Positions 9,031 to 18,183 are shown, numbered from the stretch's first letter. The stretch is 43,800 bases of DNA from Myxococcales bacterium (GCA_019634385.1 JAHQVK010000065.1:1-43800); one strand, 5' to 3'. The notes: generated from the letters alone by a model not told the origin. Numbers and translations are program-made.

Positions 9031-9495
9031 ATGAATGTCTTCAGGGAATATCTTGAGCTCTTGATAAGCAGCGTACCCCACGCCCTTTCTGCCTGCATCA
9101 TGAGCGCCGACGGCATCGCGGTAGATATTGTCAACCATGAGGACTCCATCGCGGCCACCCTCAGCAACCTAAGAGCCTCATCACCAGCTGGGGGGGCGTC
9201 ACAACGAGTACCTCCCCCCCGCTCTCGGAGCATAGTCGAGCGATTTGGCGTAGAGGCCACGCAACTCTTCGTTGAATACGGCACCCTGGTTGAACAGTTT
9301 CGCAGCACCGCACAAATGTTTGCCGCTGGGGAGTTGGAAGAAATTGCGGCTCGTACTGAACTGTATACCTGCCTTATGAGGCCCATCAACCACGAGTTCT
9401 TTCTGGCGTTGGTCCTGCTACCCGAAGGGTGTCTAGGGCGAGGCCGATTTCTCCTCCGGGTGCTCGCTCCTCAGATAGAACCTAAGTTGTCATGA
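9031..9495 (+). CDS. Roadblock/LC7-domain protein
   Basis: A 154-residue protein resembling the Roadblock/LC7 family, the group that includes MglB and other partners of small Ras-like GTPases. The N-terminal helix followed by 'ALSACIMSADGIAVDIV' is the typical helix-strand-turn-strand opening. The region 95-150, with ELYTCLMRPINHEFFLALVL, matches the last strands (a 'sen.fLalvl' pattern). Between them sits a Pro/Arg/Ser-rich insertion (about 48-68) that is unusual in short family members. It overlaps aroQ by 4 bp (ATGA), so expression is coupled. MglB-type proteins control polarity of type IV pili in myxobacteria, which makes its presence near pil genes suggestive but unproven. Confidence 0.65.
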   Translation: MNVFREYLELLISSVPHALSACIMSADGIAVDIVNHEDSIAATLSNLRASSPAGGASQRVPPPRSRSIVERFGVEATQLFVEYGTLVEQFRSTAQMFAAGELEEIAARTELYTCLMRPINHEFFLALVLLPEGCLGRGRFLLRVLAPQIEPKLS

Positions 9496-9965
9496 CCAAG
9501 CAAATCACCAAAGTCCTGGTTCTTCATGGTCCTAACCTCAATCTTCTGGGTACACGAGAACCAGAAATATATGGTTTCACCACACTTTCTGATATCAATG
9601 CCCAACTTCAGGAGTTAACGGACGCCCGTGGCGCCGCTTTGGAAACGCTGCAATCCAATCACGAAGGGGTGCTGATCGATCGTATCCACCAAGCGCTTGA
9701 AGACGAAACCAGCGCATTACTGATTAACCCAGGTGGGCTTACGCACACATCCGTATCTCTACGAGATGCCCTGGCCGCTCTCCGGGGCAAAGTCCCCATC
9801 GTTGAGGTTCATCTGAGTATTCCAGAAGCCCGTGAATCTTTTAGGCACCGGAGCCTCATCGCCGATATTGTCCAGGGCCGAATCAGCGGATTAGGGCCTG
9901 ATAGTTATCTTGTAGCCTTGGATGCTGCGTTTCGGCTCATCGCCAAAGCGGTCACGTCATCCTAG
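9492..9965 (+). CDS. aroQ: Type II 3-dehydroquinate dehydratase AroQ
   Basis: AroQ removes water from 3-dehydroquinate in the shikimate pathway and forms a dodecamer. GPNLNLLGTREPEIYG (about 13-28) contains the catalytic Tyr27 and the conserved Asn. INPGGLTHTS (about 78-87) replaces the more usual INPGAYTHTS, and EVHLS (105-109) holds the catalytic His107. The residue after HLS is Ile where most members have Asn. At 157 residues it is slightly longer than the common 145-150. The TAG stop codon (9963-9965) is made from the first three bases of repeat A2, so the present C-terminus was probably set by insertion of that element. Confidence 0.94.
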   Translation: MTKQITKVLVLHGPNLNLLGTREPEIYGFTTLSDINAQLQELTDARGAALETLQSNHEGVLIDRIHQALEDETSALLINPGGLTHTSVSLRDALAALRGKVPIVEVHLSIPEARESFRHRSLIADIVQGRISGLGPDSYLVALDAAFRLIAKAVTSS

Positions 9966-10146
9966 GGCGTGTCTTTACCCTCCGGCTGCGGAGATGACGC
10001 CGTAGCCCGCGTTTGTGAGGGGTCGGCCTCGGAGGCGGGGTACTAGATGTACCCGGCGAGGGGCCCGAAAGGGCGCGAAGCCACCGACCCTTCACAAACG
10101 CGGGATGCAAGTCAGAACGCGGTCCGGACGGTAAAGGCGCGCCCTA
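9963..10146 (+). mobile_element. Family A palindromic element, copy A2
   Basis: A 184-bp copy with ends TAGGGCGTGTCTTTACC and GGTAAAGGCGCGCCCTA. A long inner stem pairs CCCGCGTTTGTGA (about 10006) with TCACAAACGCGGG (about 10092). The apical hairpins GGGTAC/GTACCC and CCC-GAAA-GGG are both present. The first three bases serve as the stop codon of aroQ. It lies in the only long gap between aroQ and efp and may separate them into two transcripts. Confidence 0.85.
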
Positions 10147-10290
10147 AACGGTCCAGGACTGAACTGATCATCAGCGATGCTTCTCCAGACTCATTGCAAG
10201 CCCCTCTAGAGGCTTGAATGCCTCTGAGGAAAGTCCAACCTTAGGCAATTAACTTGCGCCACCACCCAATCGAAGATAGTTGACCCCACA
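10147..10290. other. efp leader
   Basis: About 144 bp between element A2 and efp. It contains a short hairpin, CAAGCC..GGCTTG (about 10198-10217), followed by TGCCTCTGAGG. I see no convincing promoter boxes, and no strong ribosome site before the GTG start of efp. Confidence 0.4.
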
Positions 10291-10869
10291 GTGGGCACGA
10301 TCGAAACGAGTGCGTTCAAGAAAGGGACTAAGCTCATCCACAATGGGCAGCCCTACTCTATCGCCGACTTCCAGCACGTCAAACCCGGCAAAGGGAACCA
10401 ATTCACTCGCACGAAAATCAAAAACTTGGTCACCGGTTCAGTCCTTGAGGTGACCTATCGTTCCGGTGAAAAAGTTGAAGAGGCCGATATCGAAGACAGA
10501 GATATGACCTTTCTTTATGCTGACGGAGACACGTTCCACTTCATGGACGGTAAAACCTTCGAGCAGATCGAGATCACCGCCGAGCAATTGGGAGACAAAA
10601 AAGGCTTCCTACTCCCAGATATGACGTGCGGAATCGTCTTCTGGAAAAGCCGCCCGATCTCGATCGATGTTCCCAACCACGTGGAGCTCAAAGTCGAGCA
10701 CACCGAGCCCGGAGTTCGTGGAGATACAGCAACCAACGTGCAAAAACCGGCAACCCTCGAAACTGGGGTACAGGTGAACGTGCCTATTTTCATCAACATA
10801 GGTGATACTGTCAAAGTTGACACCGCAACCGGTAGTTATCTAGAGAGAACCTCCATCGGAAACGGTTAG
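10291..10869 (+). CDS. efp: Translation elongation factor P
   Basis: EF-P binds next to the ribosomal P site and relieves stalling at consecutive prolines. The 192-residue length and the three beta-barrel layout are standard. The tip loop reads KPGKGNQF with Lys34 at the position that is modified in E. coli-type EF-Ps, so lysylation by an EpmA-like enzyme is possible, though no epmA or epmB lies here. The C-terminal signature GDTATNVQKPATLETG and the end KVDTATGSYLERT are diagnostic. The start is GTG at 10291, chosen because it places the N-terminus in register with family members. It is followed 9 bp later by accB, a common neighbourhood (efp-accB-accC). Confidence 0.96.
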   Translation: MGTIETSAFKKGTKLIHNGQPYSIADFQHVKPGKGNQFTRTKIKNLVTGSVLEVTYRSGEKVEEADIEDRDMTFLYADGDTFHFMDGKTFEQIEITAEQLGDKKGFLLPDMTCGIVFWKSRPISIDVPNHVELKVEHTEPGVRGDTATNVQKPATLETGVQVNVPIFINIGDTVKVDTATGSYLERTSIGNG

Positions 10870-10878
10870 AACTAGGCT

Positions 10879-11394
10879 ATGGCGAGTAAAAAGGTAAAAG
10901 AAGATAATGGCGACAGCCGGTCCGCTGATGATTCGACGAAGCTGGCGAGACTTCGTGAACTAGTATCCATACTAGAGGGTTCTGCCAGTCTAACATCATT
11001 GGACTACGAAGACGCTGATATCGTCGTACGGTTATCCCGTGGTGGTCCCGCACACTCACCAATGGTGGTCCATACACCAGCAGTGACCGCCGCAAGTGCT
11101 ATGCACCCCGCACCGATATCACCACCCACTACTACGGCGGTAGATAGCGGTTCTGAAGTGGTGAAATCCCCATTTGTGGGAACATTCTATCGAGCCGCAT
11201 CTCCTACCGCCACTCCGTTTACAGAAGTGGGTGCTCGAGTCACTCCGAAGCAAGTTCTCTGTATCGTAGAGGCAATGAAACTAATGAACGAGATCGAGTG
11301 CGAGGTGGGTGGAACCATCCTCGAAATCATTCCGGAGAACGGTCAACCCGTACAATACGGTGACCCACTCTTCAGGATCGCGGTTGACAAGTGA
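10879..11394 (+). CDS. accB: Biotin carboxyl carrier protein of acetyl-CoA carboxylase
   Basis: AccB carries the biotin cofactor between the biotin carboxylase and the carboxyltransferase in the first committed step of fatty-acid synthesis. The C-terminal biotinyl domain (about 93-171) includes the hallmark EAMKLMNE, with the biotinylated lysine at residue 134, and the preceding SPFVGTFYRA motif. The N-terminal segment (about 18-55) is the conserved helix that docks on AccC. An Ala/Pro/Thr-rich linker (about 60-92) joins the two. At 171 residues it is normal in length. Its TGA overlaps the GTG start of accC (GTGA). Confidence 0.96.
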   Translation: MASKKVKEDNGDSRSADDSTKLARLRELVSILEGSASLTSLDYEDADIVVRLSRGGPAHSPMVVHTPAVTAASAMHPAPISPPTTTAVDSGSEVVKSPFVGTFYRAASPTATPFTEVGARVTPKQVLCIVEAMKLMNEIECEVGGTILEIIPENGQPVQYGDPLFRIAVDK

Positions 11395-12764
11395 GCGGTC
11401 CAAAATCTCAACCGATCAACAAAATCCTTGTCGCGAATCGTGGAGAAATTGCTCTTCGTATTGTCCGAGCGGCCCGCGAGTTGGGGATTTCAACTGTGGC
11501 TATCTACTCCGAAGCGGATGCCGATAGCCTGCATGTAAAATTCGCTGACGAATCGGTGTGCATCGGTCCCCCATCAGCCAGCGAGAGCTACCTGAAGATT
11601 CCAAAGGTGATCGCCGCCGCGGAAATCACCGGGGCTGACGCCATTCACCCTGGTTATGGATTTTTATCGGAAAACGCGGACTTTGCCCGGACCTGCGAGA
11701 AATCCGGATTTCGGTTCATAGGTCCCAAGCCGGACCACATCGACAAGATGGGTGATAAAATTACCGCCCGTCGGACGATGCGTGATCTCGGACTACACTC
11801 CCTGCCCGGTTCGCCGGGGCCTCTTGAAAGTGCTGAAGAAGCCAAACGCCTCGCGCATGAGATCGGATTCCCACTGATCGTCAAAGCTGCAGCCGGGGGC
11901 GGGGGCCGAGGCATGAAAATTGTTCGGGATCCCAAAGCTCTAGATGCCTCAGTGGAGCTAGCCCAAACGGAAGCTCGTGCCGCATTCGGCAACGGAGCAG
12001 TGTACGTGGAGCGTTTTGTCGAAAAGCCGCGCCACATTGAATTCCAAGTGGCCGCTGATGATAACGGTCGGGTGATTCATCTCGGAGAACGGGAATGCTC
12101 CGTTCAGCGCCGCTACCAGAAACTGGTCGAGGAATCACCTTCTCCAGCCTTAACCGACGCGAAGCGTGCGGAAATCGGCTCGCGAATCACCTCCGCATTA
12201 GCCTCCCTCGGTTACACAAACGTGGGCACAGTAGAGCTCCTTATGGATGAACATGGAGAATTGTGGTTCATGGAAATGAACACCCGTATCCAAGTGGAGC
12301 ATCCAGTCACCGAAATGGTCACCGGCATTGATCTGGTGAGGACCCAAATCTTACTTGCTCAGGGTGAATTCCTGCCACTTAAGCAGGAGGAACTCAGGCT
12401 GCGGGGTCACGCGATCGAGGTTCGTATCAACGCTGAGGATCCAGAGCGCTTTGCTCCCTCACCGGGAACCATCACTGATTTCCACATGCCCGGGGGCGTA
12501 GGTGTTCGGATCGATTCTCACGTGACCTCAGGCACTACCGTGCCACCCCACTACGATTCGCTGATCGGCAAGCTGATCGTGCACGATGTCGATCGTCCCC
12601 ACGCTCTGAAGCGTCTGGCCGGTGCCTTGCGAGAAACGGTCGTGAACGGGATACAAACCAATATACCTTTTCACCGCCGAGTCCTTGAGAACCCAGAATT
12701 TATCGCTGGAGACTATGATACAAACATCGTCCGGCGTATCCTAGAGCCAGAAAAACCGTCATGA
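11391..12764 (+). CDS. accC: Biotin carboxylase subunit of acetyl-CoA carboxylase
   Basis: AccC uses ATP and bicarbonate to carboxylate the biotin on AccB. The protein opens with KILVANRGEIALRIVRAA (about 11-28), has the ATP-grasp Gly-rich loop AAAGGGGRGMKIV (about 165-177), and retains the active-site blocks GERECSVQRRYQKLVEE and FMEMNTRIQVEHPVTEM. At 457 residues it is a complete stand-alone AccC. The start is GTG at 11391, overlapping accB by 4 bp; an in-frame ATG is absent nearby. The glycosyltransferase that follows overlaps it by 4 bp in the same way. The carboxyltransferase genes accA and accD are not in this window. Confidence 0.97.
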   Translation: MSGPKSQPINKILVANRGEIALRIVRAARELGISTVAIYSEADADSLHVKFADESVCIGPPSASESYLKIPKVIAAAEITGADAIHPGYGFLSENADFARTCEKSGFRFIGPKPDHIDKMGDKITARRTMRDLGLHSLPGSPGPLESAEEAKRLAHEIGFPLIVKAAAGGGGRGMKIVRDPKALDASVELAQTEARAAFGNGAVYVERFVEKPRHIEFQVAADDNGRVIHLGERECSVQRRYQKLVEESPSPALTDAKRAEIGSRITSALASLGYTNVGTVELLMDEHGELWFMEMNTRIQVEHPVTEMVTGIDLVRTQILLAQGEFLPLKQEELRLRGHAIEVRINAEDPERFAPSPGTITDFHMPGGVGVRIDSHVTSGTTVPPHYDSLIGKLIVHDVDRPHALKRLAGALRETVVNGIQTNIPFHRRVLENPEFIAGDYDTNIVRRILEPEKPS

Positions 12765-13999
12765 ACCCTCCTCCGACCCCCTCGCGGTCGACACCCGCCA
12801 CCGTAATCCACCTAATTACTCAACTGGAACTGGGTGGTGCTCAGGAGAATACCCTCTACACTTGCAAGAACCTCGATCCAGCTAAGTACCGAGTGGTACT
12901 TGGCTATGGACCAGGGGGAATGCTCACGCCAGAAGCCGAACAAATCAGCCATATTCAAACCTTAGAGCTAGCACCTTTGGTTCGAGAGATCCGACCCAAA
13001 GAAGATGCTCGAGCTCTGCGGCTCCTTTACCAGCAATTCAGAACCCTACGACGGGATCATTTGCTTTCCGGAGGTGATCCAAAAAAAATCATTGTCCACA
13101 CTCACAGCTCTAAGGCGGGAATCTTGGGTCGGATGGCGGCCAAAGCTGCTGGTATTCCGAACATTGTTCATTCGATACACGGCTTCAGTTTTTATGAGGG
13201 TCAGGATCCTCGTACTTATCAACTATTCATCAATGCTGAACGTGCAGCCGGTCGCATCACCCATGGATTTATCAGCGTATCAAAAACGAATCTCGAAGAA
13301 GCCAAACGGCGCCGTATTATTCCTCGTGGGATTGCAACCAAAGTCATCCGCTCGGGAATGCCCCTGAAGGATTATATTTTCATACCTCCTCGTGGCGAGG
13401 CCCGACGCGCCCTTAACTATCCATTCGACGCTGAAATTGTACTGTGTATAGCCAACTTTAAACCACAGAAAGACCCTTTCACCCTGATTGAGGCCTTTCG
13501 AGAACTAGCAGAGCGTCGGCCTAAGACCATGTTGCTTGTCGCAGGAGACGGACCGCTTCGAGCAGATATAGAACTCCGTATCCGAGCTTACCAACTGACC
13601 ACCAAAGTACACTTGCTGGGATGGAGGCGGGATATTCCCCGATTGCTCGCAGCGACTGACATTGTTGTCTTATCTTCAATTTTTGAAGGATTACCAAGAG
13701 TGGCAGTTCAGGCTGTTGCCGCACGGCGCCCATTTGTCGGAACCCACGTAGACGGAACCCCAGAGATTATCCGCGACGGCAAAAATGGCTTTCTGGTACC
13801 ACCCCAAGCCCCATCACTTCTCGCTCAAGCCCTAGAACGGGGACTCATTGAACGGCCTCTGGATCCAGAAGACCCATCTCGCATCTTAGCGTGGGATGCG
13901 GACAATATGGTTCGCCAGCAAGAACTATTCTACGATGCTCTATTAACCGAACACACCACTAAGCCATCCCCATATGGGCTCGATACTATAGAGCGCTGA
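12761..13999 (+). CDS. Family 4-type glycosyltransferase
   Basis: A GT-B fold retaining glycosyltransferase of 412 residues, likely cytoplasmic and working on cell-surface glycans. The acceptor-side N-terminal domain has VIHLITQLELGGAQENT (about 15-31), a typical GT4 opening, and HTHSSKAGILGRMAAKAAG. The donor-binding domain has VANFKPQKDP-like and VAGDGPLRADIE segments, and ends with SSIFEGLPRVAVQAVAARRP. In the last motif the second acidic residue of the E-X7-E signature is Gln, a variant common in one GT4 branch. It is the last gene of the run that starts at aroKB, overlapping accC by 4 bp. Substrate cannot be told from sequence. Confidence 0.85.
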   Translation: MNPPPTPSRSTPATVIHLITQLELGGAQENTLYTCKNLDPAKYRVVLGYGPGGMLTPEAEQISHIQTLELAPLVREIRPKEDARALRLLYQQFRTLRRDHLLSGGDPKKIIVHTHSSKAGILGRMAAKAAGIPNIVHSIHGFSFYEGQDPRTYQLFINAERAAGRITHGFISVSKTNLEEAKRRRIIPRGIATKVIRSGMPLKDYIFIPPRGEARRALNYPFDAEIVLCIANFKPQKDPFTLIEAFRELAERRPKTMLLVAGDGPLRADIELRIRAYQLTTKVHLLGWRRDIPRLLAATDIVVLSSIFEGLPRVAVQAVAARRPFVGTHVDGTPEIIRDGKNGFLVPPQAPSLLAQALERGLIERPLDPEDPSRILAWDADNMVRQQELFYDALLTEHTTKPSPYGLDTIER

Positions 14000-14003
14000 C
14001 CAG

Positions 14004-14037
14004 AGATAGTTTGTGTCTTTCGATGAAGAAACTATCT
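14004..14037 (+). terminator. Possible terminator hairpin after the glycosyltransferase gene
   Basis: AGATAGTTT at 14004-14012 pairs with AAACTATCT at 14029-14037, leaving a 16-base loop. The hairpin lies 5 bp after the glycosyltransferase stop, between convergent transcription units. There is no T-run after it, so it may be an attenuating or stabilising structure, not a classic intrinsic terminator. Confidence 0.4.
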
Positions 14038-14109
14038 GAGACAACCCATAACCGCCCCAACCGATAAGACACGTTCGACAGCCGGTTGCTTTGGCCCAAT
14101 AATAGCTAT

Positions 14110-14189
14110 TAGTAAGTTCGAGTAGGCATTTTGTCGGAGTGAGCGCATACTCGGCGTATGCAACCGAGGAGAGGCAAAGCCGGTCGAGC
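14110..14189 (-). repeat. Fragment sharing the family B core
   Basis: The segment GCATACTCGGCGTATGCAAC (about 14147-14166) and the flanking CCGAGGAGAGGCAAAGCCGGTC are the reverse complement of the centre of B1 (around 312-350), with scattered differences. Recognisable TAGCAG-type ends are missing, so this is a decayed or partial copy. It lies directly against element A4. Confidence 0.55.
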
Positions 14190-14327
14190 TAGAAGGTGAC
14201 ACAAGTCACCCAAAACGGGCTCACTGGATGCACCGGACCGAGGGCCCGAAAGAGGGGCGATGCCACCGAACCCTCACAAAGGGGGATACAAGTCAGAACG
14301 CGGTCCAGAGGTGAAAGACACGACCTA
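14190..14327 (+). mobile_element. Family A palindromic element, degenerate copy A4
   Basis: A 138-bp shortened copy. The right end GTGAAAGACACGACCTA and the segments GGGCCCGAAAG, GCCACCGAACCCTCACAAA and CAAGTCAGAACGCGGTCC match other copies closely. The left end (TAGAAGGTGACACAAG) has diverged and about 45 bp of the left arm are missing. Its terminal CTA, read on the minus strand, is the TAG stop codon of the TPR protein gene. Confidence 0.75.
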
Positions 14328-14918
14328 GCGCCGCATTGCTCGCTCAAGCTCCTTACGGGCTCTCTCGGAAGTATCTACCACTGGCAAACCATACTGACGT
14401 CGCAACTCAACCACCCGATGATCATGTTGATAGCGAAGCCACCGCTCATCTGATGCCAAACGCTCCCGAAGGCGCCCTTCCCCCATCGGAATGTCTTTAG
14501 CTAATGCTACCGCTCGCCCAATATCTCCCCGTTGGAGAGCAATATTAGCCAGCTCGGCAAGTGCATCATAATCTTGGGGAGACATACGCAGTACCCACTG
14601 AAAGGCGGCCTCCGCCCCAATGATATTACCCATTGCTCCCCGTGCAATACCCAAATTCAACCACACAGCCGCATGTTGAGGGTACTTGACCGCCAGCTGT
14701 TCAAACACATTCATCGCCCCTTGAAAGTCACCTTGTTCTCCAAGAACGATACCATCAGCTACCGCGCTCTTAAGCGCTTCTCTATCCGCAATCTGCTCCG
14801 CCTTTGCTTGTTGATGGCTTCGGCTCAGACTCGCTCCCACCCCGCTTACCGCCCCCTGAATGATCAAGGCTAAGGTCACCGCTAGAAAACCCCCAGCCCA
14901 TAGATAGTTTCTGCTCAC
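14325..14918 (-). CDS. Membrane-anchored TPR protein
   Basis: A 197-residue protein with an N-terminal hydrophobic segment (about residues 5-28) that should anchor it in the inner membrane. Tetratricopeptide repeats follow over about 50-150: LGEQGDFQGAMNVFEQL, LGIARGAMGNIIGAEAAF and LANIALQRGDIGRAVAL are successive TPR helices. The C-terminal tail is basic and charged. The start overlaps the stop of pilR by 4 bp, so it is the last gene of the pilB-to-pilR operon. A scaffold or pilotin-like role in pilus biogenesis is a guess from position. The stop codon comes from the end of repeat A4, so the natural C-terminus may have been longer or shorter. Confidence 0.8.
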   Translation of the reverse strand: MSRNYLWAGGFLAVTLALIIQGAVSGVGASLSRSHQQAKAEQIADREALKSAVADGIVLGEQGDFQGAMNVFEQLAVKYPQHAAVWLNLGIARGAMGNIIGAEAAFQWVLRMSPQDYDALAELANIALQRGDIGRAVALAKDIPMGEGRLRERLASDERWLRYQHDHRVVELRRQYGLPVVDTSERARKELERAMRR

Positions 14919-16339
14919 GATACCCGCCTTCCGTTTGTATCCCCCGCGGTCGTCCTACGGTGTTTCGACAATTTATAGCGAAATTGCCGAAAAGACAGAC
15001 CCAAGAGTTCAGCAGCGTGCGTTTTGACACCACCAGAGGCCATCAATGCCCGTTCGATCCACGACAACTCAAACCGATCAAGCATCTTTTCCAAGTCAAC
15101 CCCCGACTTCGGAAACTCACTCAGCTCCTCAATCATCGGTAAGTCTACGGACACTTCAACCTCTCGTACCCTCTTTGGTAGCTCAGCCACACTTAAGCAA
15201 TCTCCTTTTGCCAGTGCTACCCCTCGTTCGACAATGTTTTCCAACTGACGCACGTTTCCTGGATAGCGAAATCGGGTCAGGCAATCCATGGCTGCCGGTG
15301 CAATAGAAGTTACGGGCCGCTCGTGAGCCCTCGCGAATTTCTCTAAGAAGTGTTCAGCAAGCAAAACGATATCTTCCGGTCGCTCCCGAAGCGGAGGGAG
15401 ATCAACCTGGACCACATTCAGTCGGAAAAATAGATCCTCGCGAAACTTACCATCAGCAACATCAGCCTCGAGGTTACGGTTAGTAGCAACCACAACCCGA
15501 ACATCCTCCACTGATAGTTCTTCCGCAGAACCAAGCCGACGTACTTTTCGTTCTTGGAGCACACGAAGCAAACTAGACTGAAGTTCCAACGGAATTTCGC
15601 CGATCTCGTCGAGAAATAGTGTGCCACCCCGTGACGCCTCAAACACGCCGACTTTGGGGCTTTCTGCACCGGTGAACGCACCCTTGGTATAACCGAACAG
15701 CTCAGACTCTATTATCGAACTTGGTAACGCCCCACAATTGAGAGGAACAAACGGTCCGTCAGACCAGGATGCACCTTCATGTAGCGCTCGGGCCACTCGC
15801 TCTTTACCCGTGCCACTTTCTCCACAAATCAGCACGGTCGTACGTAGAGGCGCCAGCCGCTCCAATAGGTCAAGCATCTCCGTGAAAGCCTCACTTTTCC
15901 CCACCATACCCGAACGATGGGTAGTCTTTAGTAGGGTACGACGTAACTCTGCGTTCTCTAACGCCAGTTGCCGCTTGGTGATCGCCTGATGAGCCAGGAC
16001 ATCCACATCCGTCGCTAGATGGGGGCCCTTTTCGATATAGAAGACCGCCCCCTGAGCTATAACCTGTTGAGCATGTTCACGGGTACCGTATGCGGTCATC
16101 ACAATGACTTCCGGGGGATCCGGAAGGTCTCGAGAAATGCGTAATACATCCATTCCGCTTGGCCCATCCGGGGACAAACGAAGGTCCGTAATCACCAAAT
16201 CATAAGACTGAGCAAACAGAGCAACACGCGCACTTTCAACGTCGTGGGCTAGATGAATGTGATGTCCCCGGCCTTCCAGTAGTAGTTCTAGCGCCTCCCG
16301 AATCCCTCGTTCGTCATCAACAATCAGTACCCGTCCCAT
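14915..16339 (-). CDS. pilR: Sigma-54-dependent response regulator PilR
   Basis: PilR activates sigma-54 transcription, classically of the pilin gene pilA, when phosphorylated by PilS. The receiver domain (1-125) has the acidic pair Asp8-Asp9, phospho-acceptor Asp52, the Thr of MTAYG and the Lys of IEKG. The AAA+ domain carries Walker [26 protein letters not shown] with the sigma-54-contacting GAFTGA loop, and the Fis-type HTH at the end ([18 protein letters not shown]). I use the ATG at 16339 ([10 protein letters not shown]); the frame also offers a GTG 18 bp upstream, inside pilS. At 474 residues it is a full-length NtrC-class regulator. Confidence 0.93.
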   Translation of the reverse strand: MGRVLIVDDERGIREALELLLEGRGHHIHLAHDVESARVALFAQSYDLVITDLRLSPDGPSGMDVLRISRDLPDPPEVIVMTAYGTREHAQQVIAQGAVFYIEKGPHLATDVDVLAHQAITKRQLALENAELRRTLLKTTHRSGMVGKSEAFTEMLDLLERLAPLRTTVLICGESGTGKERVARALHEGASWSDGPFVPLNCGALPSSIIESELFGYTKGAFTGAESPKVGVFEASRGGTLFLDEIGEIPLELQSSLLRVLQERKVRRLGSAEELSVEDVRVVVATNRNLEADVADGKFREDLFFRLNVVQVDLPPLRERPEDIVLLAEHFLEKFARAHERPVTSIAPAAMDCLTRFRYPGNVRQLENIVERGVALAKGDCLSVAELPKRVREVEVSVDLPMIEELSEFPKSGVDLEKMLDRFELSWIERALMASGGVKTHAAELLGLSFRQFRYKLSKHRRTTAGDTNGRRVS

Positions 16340-16343
16340 CGTT

Positions 16344-18146
16344 TCACCGTACCTCACCGACCATCAATGGCTGCGGCTCCGAATCTCGGGCTGGGACATC
16401 GGGGAGTGATTCGGGAAGAAAGAGCGTGACGACAGTCCCCACACCAGGTGCGCTGCACAATATAAACTCACCACCATGAGCCTGCATGATCGACTGGGTG
16501 ATAGCTAAACCCAGGCCTGAACCTTCCTTCTTCGTGGTGTAAAACGGCTCAAAGGCTTGCCTACGCTGTGCTTCAGACATCCCTACCCCATTGTCGGCGA
16601 TCTCCACCTTCACCCCTGTCCGATCTTGGCCAACCGCAATACTCAGTACCGCATCGTCCACTTCCGACATGGCTTCAGCGGCGTTCCTAAGAAGATTCCA
16701 GACCACCTGGCGAATGAGGTGCGCGTCCACCATAGCCTCGACTTGAGTCGAGCAACATAGCTTCAATCGGATTGTCCGCATGAGTTGGTCGTAGCCAAAC
16801 ATGCTCAGTACGTCCTGAACGAGTACTCCAATATCTACCCGTTCCAGCTGCAGCTGAGGTGGACGAGCCAGAGAGAGAAAATCTTGGACAAGATAGTTTA
16901 GCCGACCGGACTCATGCACAATATTTCGCATCAACCGCTGTAGTTCTTCCGGAGGGCGCAATTTATGCTTCAGCACCTCGATGCTCGCGCACATCGAAGC
17001 CAACGGATTACGGACTTCGTGTGCCAATCCGGCCGCAAACTTACCAACCAATGCCAGCCGCTCCGCTTGAGCCACCGCTTCTTGAAGACGAACGATCTCG
17101 GTTACATCCTGGAAAACGACAACCGTCCCCACCGCAGCGGAGACAAAAACGTCGGAGTTTAGTGGACAAGAGGCCGGATAGAGAATACTCGACGTCCTCG
17201 ATAGTGGTACCCGTGCCGTCCAGGCCTCCGGCTCAAGCAATGGCGCCAACGAAAATCCGAGCTGAATCTCGGTCTCATCATGTAGAACCATAGGCGTTTC
17301 GTGCCTTATACGTGTCGATTGCGGACGCTGGCTCATATGGGTGAGCTGTATGACTTCACTAACGGGGCCTAGTACCGCCGCCAAGGGACGGCCCACCAAC
17401 GATCCGCTCTGCTCATGGAGAATCGTGTGAGCGGACTCGTTTCCAAAAGCAATGTATCCATCGGGAGACACGGTGATGAGACCGGCCGGAAGCGCACGTA
17501 ATATAGCGGTCTGCATCTCACTCAAACGAGCGAGATCTTCTTCCTGCTCCGCGAGCCGCTGGTCAGCAAGATGAAGTTTGGTCGCCAGCCGACTGGCTAA
17601 GTATCCCACTAGGACCACACCAATGGTATGAATAAAAAAGAGAAATAGTGCCTCGTGGGGCACCACAACCGGAAGAACAGTCAAACCCTGGTCCAGCTGT
17701 AATAGAATCACCAAACCGAATAACAGGGTTCCAGATGCAACAGCGGCAACCGCTCCTGCGGTGAGCATCACCAAACTCCCCTCAAGAACCACCAGTACAT
17801 ACATAAAAGCCAACACGGAGTCGGCCCCTCCGGTGATAAACACCACACCGGTAACCACACATGTATCCAGAACTATATGAACGAGTGAATAGAGCTCTAA
17901 GTATCGAGAAGTTTTCCGCAGGAGTGCTATCCCAATAACCGAGTACCCATAGATGAGCCCAATCGCCAGGTAGCGCCACGCCTCATTCCCCAACGCTAGT
18001 TGGCGCCGAGACTGTAACATGGCTAACACCAATCCCACGGTCACTAAGATCAACCGTACAAGGGCAACCCAAAGAAGGTTTTGTGCTAAGCGAGGAGAAT
18101 GGGATTTAACTGAGAACTTGAGCGCTAACAAAGGCATCCTAACCAC
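16344..18146 (-). CDS. pilS: Sensor histidine kinase PilS
   Basis: PilS is the membrane histidine kinase partner of PilR. The first 200 residues contain about six hydrophobic helices, as in PilS proteins that sense pilin in the membrane. A coiled segment and a PAS domain (about 205-370, with LPAGLITVSPDGYIAFGN) follow. The dimerisation/phospho-acceptor helix has AAGLAHEVRNPLAS, and the ATPase domain has the N box (QVVWNLLRNAAEAM) and DNGVGM / GSGLGLAI. The 600 residues are complete. The start is either the GTG at 18146 or the ATG three codons later. It sits 37 bp downstream of pilC. Confidence 0.93.
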   Translation of the reverse strand: MVRMPLLALKFSVKSHSPRLAQNLLWVALVRLILVTVGLVLAMLQSRRQLALGNEAWRYLAIGLIYGYSVIGIALLRKTSRYLELYSLVHIVLDTCVVTGVVFITGGADSVLAFMYVLVVLEGSLVMLTAGAVAAVASGTLLFGLVILLQLDQGLTVLPVVVPHEALFLFFIHTIGVVLVGYLASRLATKLHLADQRLAEQEEDLARLSEMQTAILRALPAGLITVSPDGYIAFGNESAHTILHEQSGSLVGRPLAAVLGPVSEVIQLTHMSQRPQSTRIRHETPMVLHDETEIQLGFSLAPLLEPEAWTARVPLSRTSSILYPASCPLNSDVFVSAAVGTVVVFQDVTEIVRLQEAVAQAERLALVGKFAAGLAHEVRNPLASMCASIEVLKHKLRPPEELQRLMRNIVHESGRLNYLVQDFLSLARPPQLQLERVDIGVLVQDVLSMFGYDQLMRTIRLKLCCSTQVEAMVDAHLIRQVVWNLLRNAAEAMSEVDDAVLSIAVGQDRTGVKVEIADNGVGMSEAQRRQAFEPFYTTKKEGSGLGLAITQSIMQAHGGEFILCSAPGVGTVVTLFLPESLPDVPARDSEPQPLMVGEVR

Positions 18147-18183
18147 CGGTTCCGCCCCAGGAGCGGAGCCATCTACCGATAGA

